DNA of 64,000 nt from Sulfitobacter sp. SK011 (GCF_003352065.1 NZ_CP025803.1:930001-994000), one strand, 5' to 3'; positions 27,688 through 37,145 are shown, counted from the stretch's first letter. Notes: generated by a model not told the origin, from the letters alone. Program-made: numbers and translations.

Positions 27688-29111
27688 TGGGGGTGACGGC
27701 GCACCAGACCGAGCATGGCGACCAACCCGACCAATGCCAGGGGCAAGCAGGCCAAAAAGAGGATACGCGCCACATTGCCGGCATCGTCCGGGGTCTGAAT
27801 GCTGAGGAATCCCGACGCATTTGCGATGATCCCGATATAGGCCGCGCCCAATGCATATCCGATCCGTTGCATTGTCGGGATCGCCCCGGTGATGCGCTGC
27901 ATGTCTTCTTTTGGGGCAACAGCCGTAATGCGCCTGAGAATAAAGGTATAGGCCAGCCCGAAACCGCCCCCTTCGGCCAATGCACAAACTGCGATCAGCC
28001 AGACCGGCCCGGCTGGTAAGGCATAGACAAAGCCCGCAATGCTCAGCGTGGTCACAGCCATTCCAATGGCAATCCAGATCCTGTCAAAACGTTCCGGTGA
28101 GCCGCTGACGCTTACGGCGGCCAATGTCCACCCGATAGAGGAGCAGGCCACCACGTACCCGGCGGTCAGGGCCGACGTGCCGTGCACAACCGTCATCAGC
28201 AAAGGGCCATACGCGGTGATCGCCACCGTGGCCATCGGCAACATCATGAGCATCAGCAGGGTAGCCCCGGTGGCATGGCGCGGATCAAGCGGCGCGTGAG
28301 GCAACAAACGGTCCGGCCCGGCAAGCCCGTCACGCCGGAAGAACCAGATCAGACAGAGGACGCCGGCACCGATCAACCCGCTGGTGCGCAGGGCCTCGAC
28401 CCGCACCCCACCATATGAGATCAACACGACAGCAAAGCAAAGCAGCGCCAGCCGCGACAGCGGAAAACGGGTGTCGGTTTTACCCTGTTCAAGCGTGGCA
28501 GTTTCCTGGCGCAGGGCGATCCAGGCGGACAGCATGAAGGCAAGCGTTGCGAAGAACCAAAAGCCCAGACGCCAGTTGGCATATTCAACAAAAAGACCAC
28601 CGATCAGCGGTCCCAGAAACGCAGACATGCCCCAGAACGCCGACACGACCGCCAGTGCGCGGGCGGCGTAGCGACGCGGAAAAAGCACGCCGAGGGCAAC
28701 AAAACACATTGCCACAAGGCCGCCTCCGCCAAAGCCCTGCAAGGCGCGGCCAATCAACAGCAGGCCCATGTTGGGGCTGATCGCGCTTGCGGCGCAGCCT
28801 GCGCCAAACAGAAATGCCGCAATGCTCATCGGGCCGTGCAAGCCGTAACGCATGGTGATCAACGCGCTGGCTGCCCCGGCAACAATCGACCCGATCTCGT
28901 AGATCGAAACGGTCCAGCTGACAAAGGCCGCGCCGCCGATATCCGCAATCATGGCGGGCAGCATGGTTGCGACAACCAAACTGTCTGCTGCGTGCAGCCA
29001 GACACCAAGGCTGACAAGTGCAAGCGATGCGGTGTAGCCACTGGTCAAAAATTCGCGCCAGGGCACATATTCGTCGGGCTTTTCGCTGGCTGCAGCGGCA
29101 TGTTCGGACAT
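27672..29111 (-). CDS. MFS transporter, DHA2 (EmrB/QacA-like)
   Basis: About 479 residues with 14 likely membrane segments. Family motifs: LVVATMLPAMIADIGG with SWTVSIYEIGSIV in the first helices, LLLIGRALQGFGGGGLVAM (motif C-like region preceded by GRxxxG), and FWGMSAFLGPLIGGLFVE. Probably an inner-membrane proton-driven drug or metabolite exporter. The methionine at 29111 (MSEHAAAASEK) follows an ACGAGG Shine-Dalgarno; an alternative start is 29132. Transcription comes from the same side as pcs, 75 nt away. Confidence 0.82.
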   Translation of the reverse strand: MSEHAAAASEKPDEYVPWREFLTSGYTASLALVSLGVWLHAADSLVVATMLPAMIADIGGAAFVSWTVSIYEIGSIVAGAASALITMRYGLHGPMSIAAFLFGAGCAASAISPNMGLLLIGRALQGFGGGGLVAMCFVALGVLFPRRYAARALAVVSAFWGMSAFLGPLIGGLFVEYANWRLGFWFFATLAFMLSAWIALRQETATLEQGKTDTRFPLSRLALLCFAVVLISYGGVRVEALRTSGLIGAGVLCLIWFFRRDGLAGPDRLLPHAPLDPRHATGATLLMLMMLPMATVAITAYGPLLMTVVHGTSALTAGYVVACSSIGWTLAAVSVSGSPERFDRIWIAIGMAVTTLSIAGFVYALPAGPVWLIAVCALAEGGGFGLAYTFILRRITAVAPKEDMQRITGAIPTMQRIGYALGAAYIGIIANASGFLSIQTPDDAGNVARILFLACLPLALVGLVAMLGLVRRHPHDASL

Positions 29112-29186
29112 AACAACCTCGTTCTCAGGCATCTGTGATGGGGCCTGAACCTAGGTTGAGGTCAAGAGATATCTTTGCGCCGTGCC

Positions 29187-29882
29187 TTAGTCGCCTTTTG
29201 CCGGGATCATCTGCTGAACGGCACCTGCGCAGATCAGATAGATTGAGGTGATCACCAGCCCCCAATGCGCCCAGCTTTCCGGATGGAAGTCGACCCAGGC
29301 GGCCCATCCGGCAAAGAATGTCCACCCCAGCGCCATCGGCAAAGTGATGTTGCGCCAGCGTTCGGTGCGCACCGGGTGCACAAATTTGATCGGGATGAAC
29401 ATGGTGATGGCGAGGATCGTCACGATGATCAGGCTGACCCACCATTCGGGTTTCAATGCAAACAACACCAGCACCAGCATGTTCCAGCAGCCCGGAAAGC
29501 CAGAGAACGAATTGTCCTTTGTTTTCATGCGCGTGTCGGCGAAATACATCGCCGAGGCGAAGGTCACGATGATGATCATGGCCCAACCGCTCCACCCGTC
29601 CATCAGGCCGGAGCTAAAGAGGGCAAAGGCCGGGATGAATACATAGGTGAGATAGTCGATGATCAGGTCGAGCAGCACGCCGTCAAATTCAGGCGCATTG
29701 GTTTTCACATCATACCTGCGCGCCATTGGCCCATCGATTCCATCGACGAAAAAGGCCACCACCAGCCAGAGGAACATCAGGTCCCATTCAAGCTCGACGG
29801 CGGCAAGCATTGCCAACATGGCGAAAACGGCACCTGTGGCGGTGAAGAGGTGAACGAAGAGGGCACGCATTTGTATGGTCAT
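29187..29882 (-). CDS. pcs: Phosphatidylcholine synthase
   Basis: About 231 residues with about eight membrane segments and the CDP-alcohol phosphotransferase signature DGPMARRYD with the following G-x3-D-x3-D (GVLLDLIID). The enzyme joins CDP-diacylglycerol and choline to give phosphatidylcholine in the inner membrane, the Pcs route known in rhizobia and other alphaproteobacteria. The preceding carnitine/betaine block also handles choline-type trimethylammonium compounds, though it is not adjacent. Start at 29882 is chosen as the first Met before the first membrane helix; an upstream frame to 30431 overlaps the next gene and is rejected. Confidence 0.9.
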   Translation of the reverse strand: MTIQMRALFVHLFTATGAVFAMLAMLAAVELEWDLMFLWLVVAFFVDGIDGPMARRYDVKTNAPEFDGVLLDLIIDYLTYVFIPAFALFSSGLMDGWSGWAMIIIVTFASAMYFADTRMKTKDNSFSGFPGCWNMLVLVLFALKPEWWVSLIIVTILAITMFIPIKFVHPVRTERWRNITLPMALGWTFFAGWAAWVDFHPESWAHWGLVITSIYLICAGAVQQMIPAKGD

Positions 29883-29943
29883 GGGGCAGCTTTGCCAAAT
29901 CTGGATCGGGGATGCAAAAGGAAATGGGTTCCCGGTAAAATTG

Positions 29944-30591
29944 TTAGGCTTTGATGGGGTCTTTGCGCACGTGGGGAAAATCACCTGTGGCGATATACGC
30001 TTCTTCCTCTGGTGTGGAGTGGCGGCCCAGAATGGGATTGCGGTGCGGATGTCGGCCAAAGCGTTCGATAATGCTGCGAACACTTTGGTGCTGGGCGCGA
30101 AATCTGTCACCAAGTGGTGCGAGAACCGCGGGTAACCCGAGAATCGTGCGCTCCATGACAGGTTCCAGGGCATCCATGCGCTCAAGATGGTCGGGGCCTT
30201 CACAATGGGAAATGGCGATATGAAAGAAAACCTGTTCCCATGGGGCCAATGTATCGAAGTCGCCATTTCTGATGCCATCCAAGGCCAGTCTTGTCGCCTT
30301 GATATCTTGGGCGAAAGCAGCAGGCGTATCGCGCCAGAGCGAGCGCGGGAACTGATCAAGCACGATGAGCAGCGCAAGCCGGCCGCGCGGGGTGTCCGCC
30401 CAATGATCAAGATGGCCCGTCGCCGCGGCAAGCGTCATTTCGGCGAAGTTGGCGATGATGGTGGCATCCATTCCACCCTGCATGCGTTCTTCCCAAAAGG
30501 CACCGTGGCTTTCCATGGATTTCTGATGCCCGGTATGGGGAAACCACAGGTTCAGGACGGATTGCGGTTCGTGAAGAGTGTTCAACATACA
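29944..30591 (-). CDS. DUF924 family protein
   Basis: A 215-residue protein of the DUF924 family: VLNLWFPHTGHQKSM near the start (typical VLxFWF), LDQFPRSLWRDTPAAFAQD near residue 80 (strongly conserved LDQFPRN..R.t..AFa.D), and FHIAISHCEGPDHLER. The fold is TPR-like all-helical; no activity is established. Start at MLNTLHEP; the frame open to 30651 is longer than usual. Confidence 0.85.
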   Translation of the reverse strand, partial: CMLNTLHEPQSVLNLWFPHTGHQKSMESHGAFWEERMQGGMDATIIANFAEMTLAAATGHLDHWADTPRGRLALLIVLDQFPRSLWRDTPAAFAQDIKATRLALDGIRNGDFDTLAPWEQVFFHIAISHCEGPDHLERMDALEPVMERTILGLPAVLAPLGDRFRAQHQSVRSIIERFGRHPHRNPILGRHSTPEEEAYIATGDFPHVRKDPIKA

Positions 30592-30835
30592 AAATCTCAA
30601 TTTTTGGGGCTTAAATTGGGGAAGATTAGGCAGCACTGCACTGTGTGGCAACCCAAGCTTTCCGAAACCAGTTTTGGGCCGGGGGAAACATCATGCACGC
30701 GCAAGGCATTGGGTTGACGACCCAGCCGATTCCAACTAAGTGCTGCGAACCAATTTCAGGGTTGCCGAAGTGCGGCCCCCGCTTCACGTGTTGTGCCGGA
30801 TCGCTGGCGTACCACGAAAACAAAAGGATGAACCC

Positions 30836-31135
30836 ATGTCGCGCGTTTGCGAATTGACCGGAAAAGGCCCAATGTCGGGCAACAACGTAAGCCACGCGAA
30901 CAACAAGACGCGTCGCCGTTTCCTGCCGAACCTGAATGACACCACATTGCAGTCCGAAGCGCTGGGCCGTGGTTTCAAACTGCGCATTTCAGCCGCTGCA
31001 TTGCGCAGCGTTGATCACCGTGGCGGTCTGGACAAGTTCTTGGCCAAGGAAAAGGACACCAACCTGTCCGCCAATGCGCTGAAGATCAAAAAAGCCATTG
31101 CGAAATCAAGCGCAACTGCCGAAGTACTGAGCTAA
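30836..31135 (+). CDS. rpmB: 50S ribosomal protein L28
   Basis: A 99-residue L28, with [35 protein letters not shown] and the C-terminal GLDKFL region. AAAGGATG provides a Shine-Dalgarno before ATG 30836. It is divergent from the DUF924 gene and followed by a strong hairpin. Confidence 0.96.
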   Translation: MSRVCELTGKGPMSGNNVSHANNKTRRRFLPNLNDTTLQSEALGRGFKLRISAAALRSVDHRGGLDKFLAKEKDTNLSANALKIKKAIAKSSATAEVLS

Positions 31136-31164
31136 GCTCCGCCTCTTTCGCAAGCCAGAATTAA

Positions 31165-31196
31165 CGCAGCCCCGGTCCGCAACGGCCGGGGCTGCG
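31165..31196 (+). terminator. GC-rich hairpin after rpmB
   Basis: An 11-bp perfect stem CGCAGCCCCGG / CCGGGGCTGCG with a 10-nt loop lies 30 nt after the rpmB stop. The following bases (GCGTTATTA) have only a poor T-stretch, but the position and strength fit an intrinsic terminator. Confidence 0.65.
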
Positions 31197-31244
31197 GCGT
31201 TATTACGCCTCGTTTCCGGCAGGGCGCTTTGGTAGACTTGGTTC

Positions 31245-31589
31245 ATGACGTTGCGCAGCATAATCTCTTTTGCGTTGGCCCTGATGCTGGCATTCACCAG
31301 CCAGAGCATGGCTGTCGCACGCGGTGCATCCGCGGCCACCGGGCAAATGGTACTCTGCACCGGAACCGGGCCGGTTGCGGTCTATATGGACGCATCCGGG
31401 CATCCGACCAGTGCACCGCACATCTGCCCTGATTCAGCATTGAATGTGATCGTGGTTGGCCCGGCAGCTGATGTGATGTCACCGGCGCGGATCGTTCAAT
31501 TTCATCACCTCATTGCATTGGCCGCGCGCGATGCGCCAGCCACGCCGAATCCGGCCCCCCCGTCGCGCGGCCCGCCTGTCGTGATCTGA
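31245..31589 (+). CDS. DUF2946-like exported protein
   Basis: A 114-residue protein with a signal peptide (ISFALALMLAFTSQSMA) and a segment MVLCTGTGPVAVYMDASGHP ending in a Cys-containing HICPDS. This resembles DUF2946 proteins, which are small exported proteins found beside copper chaperones and copper transport genes. It is followed 37 nt later by a PCu(A)C gene, supporting a copper link. The C-terminal proline-rich tail has no recognised motif. Confidence 0.62.
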   Translation: MTLRSIISFALALMLAFTSQSMAVARGASAATGQMVLCTGTGPVAVYMDASGHPTSAPHICPDSALNVIVVGPAADVMSPARIVQFHHLIALAARDAPATPNPAPPSRGPPVVI

Positions 31590-31626
31590 AAAACACAATT
31601 TCCAGATTAATAACAGGACACACCCA

Positions 31627-32094
31627 ATGAAACTCACACGATACTTTGGCGCAGCGATTGCTGCTGCGATTCTTGCAACCACATCAGCATTTGCCGGTGA
31701 GATGATGATTGAAGATCCCTATGTGCGCGCATCGACGCCCACATCCAAAACAGGGGCGGCGTTCATGACATTGATGAATCAATCAGACAGCGATGACCGT
31801 CTGATCGCGGCATCCTCGGAGGTGGCGGGCCGCGTTGAGCTGCACACCCACATCGAGGACGCAAACGGCGTGATGCAAATGACCGAGATTGAAGGCGGCA
31901 TTCCGATTGCAGCGGGAGAGGCGCATGTGCTGAAACGTGGTGGGGATCACGTGATGTTCATGGGGCTGACTGGGCCACTTGAGCAGGGGGCCGAAATCAC
32001 CGTGACGCTGACGTTTGAAAAGGCAGGCGATGTTCAGGTGCAAGTCCCGGTCGATCATGAACGCAAGCCCGATCATAGCGCGATGGGTAACTGA
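31627..32094 (+). CDS. Copper chaperone PCu(A)C
   Basis: A 155-residue periplasmic protein with signal peptide (cleavage near AFA-GE). The mature protein has IEDPYVRASTP (family start) and the copper ligand pattern: H in ELHTHIEDANGVMQM with the Met cluster, then HVLKRGGDHVMFMGL. PCu(A)C delivers Cu(I) to the CuA/CuB sites of cytochrome oxidase, together with Sco proteins. Its C-terminal tail has extra His/Met residues (VDHERKPDHSAMGN), which may also bind copper. Confidence 0.9.
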   Translation: MKLTRYFGAAIAAAILATTSAFAGEMMIEDPYVRASTPTSKTGAAFMTLMNQSDSDDRLIAASSEVAGRVELHTHIEDANGVMQMTEIEGGIPIAAGEAHVLKRGGDHVMFMGLTGPLEQGAEITVTLTFEKAGDVQVQVPVDHERKPDHSAMGN

Positions 32095-32099
32095 ATTTT

Positions 32100-32124
32100 G
32101 GTGGTGGGCCCATCGCCCACCACC
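32100..32124. terminator. Bidirectional intrinsic terminator
   Basis: A perfect 10-bp stem GGTGGTGGGC / GCCCACCACC with a 5-nt loop, followed by CTCACTTTTT on the + strand, lies between the convergent PCu(A)C and sirtuin genes. Confidence 0.85.
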
Positions 32125-32125
32125 C

Positions 32126-32830
32126 TCACTTTTTCAGCAGTTCATCCACCCATGTCGTCACGGTTTGTGATGCAGGCCCGGTGCGGTGTTCGGCAAACTG
32201 GCTGCCCACCGACGACCGTTCCAGATTAAACTCAAGAGTATGCGCGCCCGCGCGCCGTGCCTCGGCCACAAAGCCCGCCGCCGGATAGACGTTGCCGGAT
32301 GTGCCGATGGCGGCAAAGATGTCGGCGCTGGCCAGATGATCAAACAGCGCATCCATGTCATAGGGCATTTCACCGAACCAGACGATATCGGGCCGCGCTG
32401 CAGGTGCTGCGCAACTGGGGCAGGGATCGCCCGGTGCCATGACCATGGCGGCAGGCCAGCGGTGGTCACACACGGCACAAAGCGCGCCTTTGAGGCTGCC
32501 ATGCATATGCATGACGGTCCCGGAACCGCCCCGTTCATGCAGGTCATCGACGTTCTGGGTGATTACGATGACCTCGCCCTGATGCTCAGCCTCCAATCGG
32601 GCCAAGGCCCTGTGCGCGGCGTTGGGTTCGACCGTGGCGGCCTGCGCACGCCGGGCGTTATAGAAATCAACCACCAGCTTGGGGTCGCGCACAAACCCTT
32701 CGGGCGTGGCCACATCTTCGACACGGTGCTGCGCCCAAAGGCCGTCTTCGGCGCGAAAGGTCTCAAGACCACTTTCGGCGGAAATGCCTGCGCCGGTCAG
32801 AATCACGATCTTGTGCATCTTTTTGGTCAT
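32126..32830 (-). CDS. cobB: NAD-dependent protein deacylase, sirtuin family
   Basis: A 234-residue Sir2 protein removing acyl groups from lysines with NAD. NAD site ILTGAGISAESGLETFRAEDGLW, catalytic TQNVDDLHERGG, and histidine in MHMHGSLKGALC; the Zn site is split between CAVC and CPSC. The R/Y residues that mark desuccinylases were not checked reliably. Start at MTKKMHK (32830) because it overlaps the upstream LysR stop by 4 nt; the frame open to 32869 would overlap more. Confidence 0.9.
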   Translation of the reverse strand: MTKKMHKIVILTGAGISAESGLETFRAEDGLWAQHRVEDVATPEGFVRDPKLVVDFYNARRAQAATVEPNAAHRALARLEAEHQGEVIVITQNVDDLHERGGSGTVMHMHGSLKGALCAVCDHRWPAAMVMAPGDPCPSCAAPAARPDIVWFGEMPYDMDALFDHLASADIFAAIGTSGNVYPAAGFVAEARRAGAHTLEFNLERSSVGSQFAEHRTGPASQTVTTWVDELLKK

Positions 32831-33798
32831 GGCGTGTCCTCGATCAAATACAGGCTGTCGGTGAGCCATGGCAGTTTGGCAATGGCGGGGGCGATCATGT
32901 GGTCTTGCAGCAAGCGCCGCATGGTTTGGGCAATATCACGCGGCACCGGCCCAGACCATTCCGCACCGGCAAAAAGCGAGATGCGGCGCGCGACATCGGG
33001 ATTTGGCAGGGCAAAGGCCTGCATCCCGTCATGGAAGCGCGCGGCGCGCATATACCCCAAGGGTGTGGTGATCGCCCAGCCCATGCCGCGTGCGACCATC
33101 GCCATTAGGGCAAGATGGCTGCCGATCTCAAACTTTGTTGGCAGGTTGATGCGTTGTGCGGTCAGGTGGTCGTTGATCTGACTGGCAATCAATTGTTCGG
33201 TTGCATAGTGCAGAAACGGCAACGGGCCCTGCTGCGCCAACAGCGATTGCGCGGTGTGATCGCCGTCTGCAGGGGCCACGATGATAAAGGGATCGCGCGC
33301 AAGCGGGTATGCGTCAACCGCGTCAATGGGGCCATCGGCATGTGCAGAAACCGCCATCTGCAAGGTCTGGGCCTGCACGGCCTGGATCAATTCATAGCTG
33401 CCCGCCGTGATCATGCGAAACCGACACCCGGTCAGGCTGTCGCCCAGAATGGTCGCAAGGCGCGGCGTGACCGTGTCGTCGAAATCATCAATGATGCCGA
33501 GGCTCAGCTCTTCCAGATGGGCAAGGTCCATCACGGTTACATCGCTTTGTGCCTGCCTGAGTTCCGACAGGGCCACCGCCGCGCGGCGCAGAAACATCTG
33601 GCCCGCAGTGGTCGGTTGCATGGGTCTGCGGCTGTGATCAATCAGCGCTACCCCCACGGCCGTTTCAAGGTTGCGCATCTGCTGGCTGACCGCAGGCTGG
33701 CTCAACCCGGTGATCTGAGCAGCCTGAGCCACCGAACCCGACTGTGCGAGCGCCTCGAATACTTCGATCCCGCGCAGCGTCAACCCTTTTCGCAGCAT
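32827..33798 (-). CDS. LysR-family transcriptional regulator
   Basis: A 323-residue LTTR. N-terminal winged HTH (LRGIEVFEALAQSGSVAQAAQITGLSQPAVSQQMRNLE, about 7-45 in outline) and a C-terminal type 2 periplasmic-binding-like effector domain. It lies upstream of cobB with a 4-nt overlap and is divergent from the amidohydrolase gene with about 180 nt between, the usual LTTR arrangement, so that gene is its most likely target. Confidence 0.88.
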   Translation of the reverse strand: MLRKGLTLRGIEVFEALAQSGSVAQAAQITGLSQPAVSQQMRNLETAVGVALIDHSRRPMQPTTAGQMFLRRAAVALSELRQAQSDVTVMDLAHLEELSLGIIDDFDDTVTPRLATILGDSLTGCRFRMITAGSYELIQAVQAQTLQMAVSAHADGPIDAVDAYPLARDPFIIVAPADGDHTAQSLLAQQGPLPFLHYATEQLIASQINDHLTAQRINLPTKFEIGSHLALMAMVARGMGWAITTPLGYMRAARFHDGMQAFALPNPDVARRISLFAGAEWSGPVPRDIAQTMRRLLQDHMIAPAIAKLPWLTDSLYLIEDTP

Positions 33799-33975
33799 TG
33801 CGCCGCCTCCCTGTCATTTCAGGTTTTGTGAAACCACGAGGTGCGAACGTCAAGGATTTAGGTGATTATTGCCCCGGTCCCTGTCGATTATTGAAATTGT
33901 CCGATGGCACAGCTCTGCCTTGCGAGTCCGATCAAACGGGCGCAGAATATCACCGACATTTGCCGGAGATCAGAG

Positions 33976-34851
33976 ATGAAAATTGCCACTGCTGCTTATC
34001 CTCTGGATGTGCTGACTTCCTGGTCTGCCTATGAGGACAAATTGGCGAAATGGGTGGGTGAGGCCGCAGCACAGGGGGCGGAGCTTTTGGTGTTTCCCGA
34101 ATATGGCGCAATGGAACTGGCGACATTGGCAGGACTTGATGTGGCGGGCGATCTGGAGGCGTCCTTGCATGCAGTATCAGATCGGATGCCGGACGCGGAC
34201 AAGGTGCATGTCAGACTTGCCGCCGAACACGGTGTCCATATCGTTGCCGCCTCGGGTCCGGCTGATACTGACACGCGGCCGGTGAACCGCGCGCGCCTGA
34301 TCACGCCCACCGGGCAGATTGGCGTGCAGGACAAGCAGATCATGACCCGATTTGAAAACGAAGTCTGGGACGTGATCGGCGGCAATAACTTGCAGGTGTT
34401 TGATACGGCCTTGGGCAGAATCGGCATTCTGATTTGTTACGACAGCGAGTTTCCGTTGCTGGGTCGGGCGTTGAGCGAATGTGATGTGATCGCGGTGCCG
34501 TCTGTCACCGAAACCCTGGCAGGCTATTGGCGAGTGCGCATCGGCGCGATGGCGCGGGCGCTGGAAAATCAGTGCATCACTGCAATGTCGTCGATTGTGG
34601 GGGCCGCAGGCTGGTCAGAGGCGTTGGGCACATCTTATGGTGCGGGCGGCATCTTTTGCCCGCCCGACACCGGTTTTCCTGCAACCGGCGTGGTCGCAGT
34701 GGGTGAGATCAATTCACCGGGCTGGACCTATGCCGACGTCGATCTGGCCCAGGTCGCGCATGTGCGTGCTGATGGCGTGGTGCTGAACCGTCGCCGTTGG
34801 ACAATGCAACATGGGCGTGACACTGCCGCGATAAACGTGCGCCTGCGCTGA
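33976..34851 (+). CDS. Carbon-nitrogen hydrolase (nitrilase superfamily)
   Basis: A 291-residue member of the nitrilase fold. Catalytic triad is readable: Glu in LVFPEYGAMEL, Lys in GVQDKQIMTRF, and Cys in GILICYDSEFPLL. It should hydrolyse an amide or carbamoyl bond; the substrate is unknown. ATG at 33976 follows GGAGAT; an upstream in-frame start (33904) would extend into the regulatory region. The divergent LysR gene probably regulates it. Confidence 0.85.
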   Translation: MKIATAAYPLDVLTSWSAYEDKLAKWVGEAAAQGAELLVFPEYGAMELATLAGLDVAGDLEASLHAVSDRMPDADKVHVRLAAEHGVHIVAASGPADTDTRPVNRARLITPTGQIGVQDKQIMTRFENEVWDVIGGNNLQVFDTALGRIGILICYDSEFPLLGRALSECDVIAVPSVTETLAGYWRVRIGAMARALENQCITAMSSIVGAAGWSEALGTSYGAGGIFCPPDTGFPATGVVAVGEINSPGWTYADVDLAQVAHVRADGVVLNRRRWTMQHGRDTAAINVRLR

Positions 34852-34895
34852 ATCCCCCTTGAAAAAGGATTAAATTGCGCCCATTTAAGCCTGCG

Positions 34896-34937
34896 CCCTG
34901 AAATCCAGGGTTTATATCCGTTTCCCAAGCGGGAAAC
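34896..34937 (+). promoter_or_regulatory. infA: Two hairpins in the infA leader
   Basis: CCCTG-AAATC-CAGGG (34896-34910) and GTTTCCC-AAGC-GGGAAAC (34920-34937) lie just before the infA Shine-Dalgarno (AAGGAG) and start. The second is a perfect 7-bp stem 18 nt from the ATG and could affect ribosome access or stabilise the mRNA end. Confidence 0.4.
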
Positions 34938-34955
34938 ATCAGTCAAGGAGACAAC

Positions 34956-35174
34956 ATGGCCAAGGAAGACACGCTCGAATTCCCAGGTATCGTGAAGGAA
35001 CTCCTGCCTAACGCGACGTTTCGGGTCGAGCTGGAAAACGGCCATGAGATCATCGCGCATACGGCAGGCAAGATGCGCAAGAACCGCATCCGCGTTCTGG
35101 CAGGCGATAAAGTTCAGGTGGAAATGACACCTTACGATCTGACCAAGGGTCGGATTAACTACCGCTTTAAATAA
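34956..35174 (+). CDS. infA: Translation initiation factor IF-1
   Basis: A 72-residue OB-fold protein: [39 protein letters not shown] and a C-terminal [16 protein letters not shown]. Binds the 30S A site during initiation. Good Shine-Dalgarno. First gene of an infA-maf-rng-yacG group. Confidence 0.97.
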   Translation: MAKEDTLEFPGIVKELLPNATFRVELENGHEIIAHTAGKMRKNRIRVLAGDKVQVEMTPYDLTKGRINYRFK

Positions 35175-35182
35175 ACGTTTCG

Positions 35183-35758
35183 GTGTTTATCCTCGGATCA
35201 GGATCACCGCGTCGCAAGGAATTGCTGGCGCAGATTGGTGTTTTGCCCGACGCCATTTCTGCGCCTGACATTGATGAGACCCCTCTGAAAGCCGAATTGC
35301 CGCGTCCCTATTGCGCCCGTATGGCGCGTGAGAAGGTGGCGGCGGTCAGTGCTGGCGCAGATGATATTGTGCTTTGTGCCGATACGACCGTGGCCGTGGG
35401 TCGCCGCATCCTGGGCAAGCCTGCCGATGCGGATGAGGCGGCGACGTTTCTGCGCCTGATGTCAGGCCGACGTCATAAAGTGATCACCGCCGTGGCCGTC
35501 AAACGCGGCGATCAGATCTGGCAGCGCGATGTGCAAAGCACCGTGAGAATGAAGTCTTTGTCAGACGCTGAACTGGCCGATTATCTTGCCACTAATGACT
35601 GGCAGGGCAAGGCGGGTGGCTACGGCATCCAAGGCCCAGCCGGCGCGCTGATCCCGTGGATTTCGGGCTCGTTCACCGGCATTGTTGGCCTTCCCCTGGC
35701 GGAAACCGCTAATTTGCTGCGTGCCGCTGGATATCCAATGGATGGAGAAACACCATGA
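35183..35758 (+). CDS. maf: Maf-family nucleotide pyrophosphatase
   Basis: A 191-residue Maf protein, a nucleoside triphosphate pyrophosphatase (dTTP/UTP or 7-methyl-GTP type) that cleans unusual nucleotides. N-terminal [17 protein letters not shown] contains the S-x-R-R motif; [14 protein letters not shown] and [13 protein letters not shown] are family marks. Start is a GTG at 35183, 8 nt after infA; the end overlaps the next gene by 4 nt. Confidence 0.9.
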   Translation: MFILGSGSPRRKELLAQIGVLPDAISAPDIDETPLKAELPRPYCARMAREKVAAVSAGADDIVLCADTTVAVGRRILGKPADADEAATFLRLMSGRRHKVITAVAVKRGDQIWQRDVQSTVRMKSLSDAELADYLATNDWQGKAGGYGIQGPAGALIPWISGSFTGIVGLPLAETANLLRAAGYPMDGETP

Positions 35759-36777
35759 AGGGCCGCACGATTATTTTGGGCCATCTGGGCGAGGTCGAGG
35801 CCGCCGCGCTGATGGTCGACGGCAAGCTCGACGATCTGCTGGTCGACAGTGACGCCCCCAACCCCGGTACCATCTATCGCGCGATTGCCGACCGGCCGGT
35901 CAAGGGGCAGGGCGGTATGTTCCTGAAAACCCCTGACGGTTCGGCGTTCCTGCGCCAGATCAAAGGGTTGGCACCGGGGCAGGCCATTCTGGTTCAGGTG
36001 TCCGGCTTTGCCGAGCCGGGCAAGGCGATCCCGGTTGCCGCGAAAATCCTGTTCAAAAGTCGCTATGCGATTGTGACCCCCGACGCACCGGGCCTGAACA
36101 TTTCACGCAGCATCAAAGCCGAAAGTGAACGGGATCGCCTGCTTGAGATCGCCCATGATGTTGCGGGTGAGGCGGGGCATGGGTTGATCCTGCGGTCGTC
36201 CTGTGCGGGGGCCGATGCCGAAGAGATATCCGAAGACATCACCGCCATGTTGGCGCTTGCCGATACAGTGATGCAGGATGATGCCACGGACATGGATGTT
36301 CTGGTCGAGGGCGATGGTCCGCACCTGCTGGCATGGCGCGACTGGACCGATCCGGCAGAGGTGATCACCGACGATGATGGCTTTGACACCCACGGTGTGC
36401 TGGATGCTTTGGAAGCAGCCAGGGGCATTCAGGTGGGCCTTGGTGGTGCTGCGTCGATGTTTGTGGAGCCAACCCGCGCGCTTGTCGCTGTGGACGTGAA
36501 TACCGGAAATGACGCATCGCTCGCTGCGGGTATCAAAGCCAACATGGCCTGCGCGCGCGCCCTGCCACGGGCGCTTCGGGTACGCGGTTTGGGCGGGCAG
36601 ATCACCCTTGATCTGGCCCCCATGCCCAAAAAGGACCGCCGCGCATTCGAGACGGCGTTGCGGCAGGCGTTTCGTGGGGATGATGTTGAAACCACGCTTG
36701 TCGGCTGGACCCCTCTGGGCCATTTTGAACTGCAGCGCAAACGGGCCCGCGTGGTGGTGGCAGAGGTGTTGTCATGA
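35755..36777 (+). CDS. Ribonuclease E/G family protein (short form)
   Basis: A 340-residue protein with the RNase E/G catalytic core: [10 protein letters not shown] (metal-binding Asp) about residue 245 and [17 protein letters not shown] (second acid) about residue 282, after an S1-like N-terminal part. It processes or decays RNA in the cytoplasm. The typical Zn-link CPxCxGTG of RNase E/G is absent; the protein ends soon after the DNase I-like subdomain. The next gene, yacG, has a four-Cys zinc site and overlaps by 4 nt. This short form is usual in Rhodobacterales beside yacG. Confidence 0.85.
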   Translation: MKGRTIILGHLGEVEAAALMVDGKLDDLLVDSDAPNPGTIYRAIADRPVKGQGGMFLKTPDGSAFLRQIKGLAPGQAILVQVSGFAEPGKAIPVAAKILFKSRYAIVTPDAPGLNISRSIKAESERDRLLEIAHDVAGEAGHGLILRSSCAGADAEEISEDITAMLALADTVMQDDATDMDVLVEGDGPHLLAWRDWTDPAEVITDDDGFDTHGVLDALEAARGIQVGLGGAASMFVEPTRALVAVDVNTGNDASLAAGIKANMACARALPRALRVRGLGGQITLDLAPMPKKDRRAFETALRQAFRGDDVETTLVGWTPLGHFELQRKRARVVVAEVLS

Positions 36778-36965
36778 ATTGTCCGATCTGTGGTGCCGCG
36801 ACCGTGGCCAAGTTTCGCCCCTTCTGTTCAGGGCGGTGTGCAGATGTTGATCTGGCCAAATGGCTGAACGGCAGCTACGCGGTTCCGTCACGCGCGCCTG
36901 AGGATGTGGAAGCGGCCCTCGATGCGGTTGAAGCGGCCCAGGACGACACCCAAAAGCCGCACTAG
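36774..36965 (+). CDS. yacG: DNA gyrase inhibitor YacG
   Basis: A 63-residue zinc protein: CPICGAATVAKFRPFCSGRC provides the C-x2-C...C-x3-C ligands, followed by ADVDLAKWLNGSYAVP, the typical YacG helix. In E. coli YacG binds GyrB and inhibits gyrase. ATGA overlap with the RNase gene indicates translational coupling. Confidence 0.92.
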   Translation: MNCPICGAATVAKFRPFCSGRCADVDLAKWLNGSYAVPSRAPEDVEAALDAVEAAQDDTQKPH

Positions 36966-37070
36966 ACGCCCGCAGACATTGCGCAGCGATCCGGGGCCAA
37001 AAAGGCACTGGACACCCTTGGCCTGACACCCTAGAACGCGCTCACCCGACCACCTTGGTGGTGAACCCGT

Positions 37071-37145
37071 GCCCGGGTAGCTCAGGGGTAGAGCAGTGGA
37101 CTGAAAATCCTCGTGTCGGTGGTTCGATTCCGCCCCCGGGCACCA
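37071..37145 (+). tRNA. tRNA-Phe (GAA)
   Basis: A full cloverleaf is readable: acceptor GCCCGGG pairs with CCCGGGC, D-arm GCTCAGGGGTAGAGC, anticodon loop CTGAAAA with anticodon GAA, T-arm GGTGGTTCGATTCCGCC, and encoded CCA at the end. The 3' end borders the mobile region that begins right after it, making it a likely integration site. Confidence 0.95.

Noticed and set aside
29883-30431. 183-codon N-terminal extension of pcs
   Set aside because: It overlaps the DUF924 gene in the same direction in another frame and has no relation to CDP-alcohol transferases.
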